Assembly: GCF_963678635.1 (NCBI RefSeq)
Contig: NC_087069.1
Span: forward strand, 22,476,360-22,540,359
DNA length: 64,000 bases
Source: Symsagittifera roscoffensis
Lineage: Eukaryota > Xenacoelomorpha > Acoela > Convolutidae
Direction: 5' to 3'
The stretch's first letter is position 1; every line of letters begins with the position of its first letter. A program made the translations under genes and the position numbers. The notes under the pieces are model-generated. The model was not told where the DNA came from. It did no database searches and was given only the letters and a program-made list of their open reading frames with translations. Shown in pieces: positions 63,918 to 64,000 of the stretch.

Positions 63918-64000
63918 TCATCGACTGATATGTACGTGCCTCCAGTGCACTCCTTTGCTACTTCCAATATCACCACTTTCACTTCTCCTGACCACTTCAA

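Overview
The window is AT-rich animal nuclear DNA, most likely from an invertebrate. The evidence is a spliced trypsin-fold gene with consensus GT/AG junctions, a CR1-group LINE, BEL/Pao and Ty3/gypsy elements, a Merlin-type transposase, MITE-like repeats and one assembly gap. Nothing points to a bacterial layout. I cannot name the species from the sequence.

Layout. 1-1,561: minus-strand Ty3/gypsy protease and reverse transcriptase fragments. 1,538-11,180: a head-to-tail duplication of about 4.8 kb carrying the 5' part of the same gypsy element (gag start, a 20-unit minisatellite of about 36 bp, a CCHC zinc knuckle). 13,094-17,520: a nearly complete minus-strand LINE with an SGNH-esterase-type ORF1 and a full endonuclease/reverse-transcriptase ORF2, which carries a canonical 2A ribosome-skipping motif near its N terminus. 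17,861-18,060: run of N. 18,061-22,192: four units of exactly 1,033 bp derived from a BEL/Pao element (RNase H, integrase C-terminus, LTR head). 22,200-27,345: gag/protease and 5' LTR side of that element.

27,632-46,898: one plus-strand gene. Three exons join in frame into a 270-residue trypsin-fold protein. The catalytic His and Asp are present but the active-site Ser is replaced by Lys, so it reads as a serine protease homologue. Its first intron is about 18.2 kb and holds at least three RT-less BEL/Pao elements, a pair of small LTRs, a broken Merlin/ISXO2-type transposase and several copies of a MITE-like repeat.

46,900-53,500: mostly non-coding, with a dispersed duplication of about 770 bp and one orphan cysteine-rich exon candidate. 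53,500-58,800: a strikingly G-poor plus strand with broken ORFs ending in a hydrophobic, envelope-like C-terminus. 60,003-63,917: a GC-richer minus-strand block of long coding-like segments that I cannot assign to a family. Five single in-frame interruptions between resuming coding sequence are all TGA, and further breaks are frameshifts. This last block and the 2A-bearing LINE are the most unusual parts of the window.
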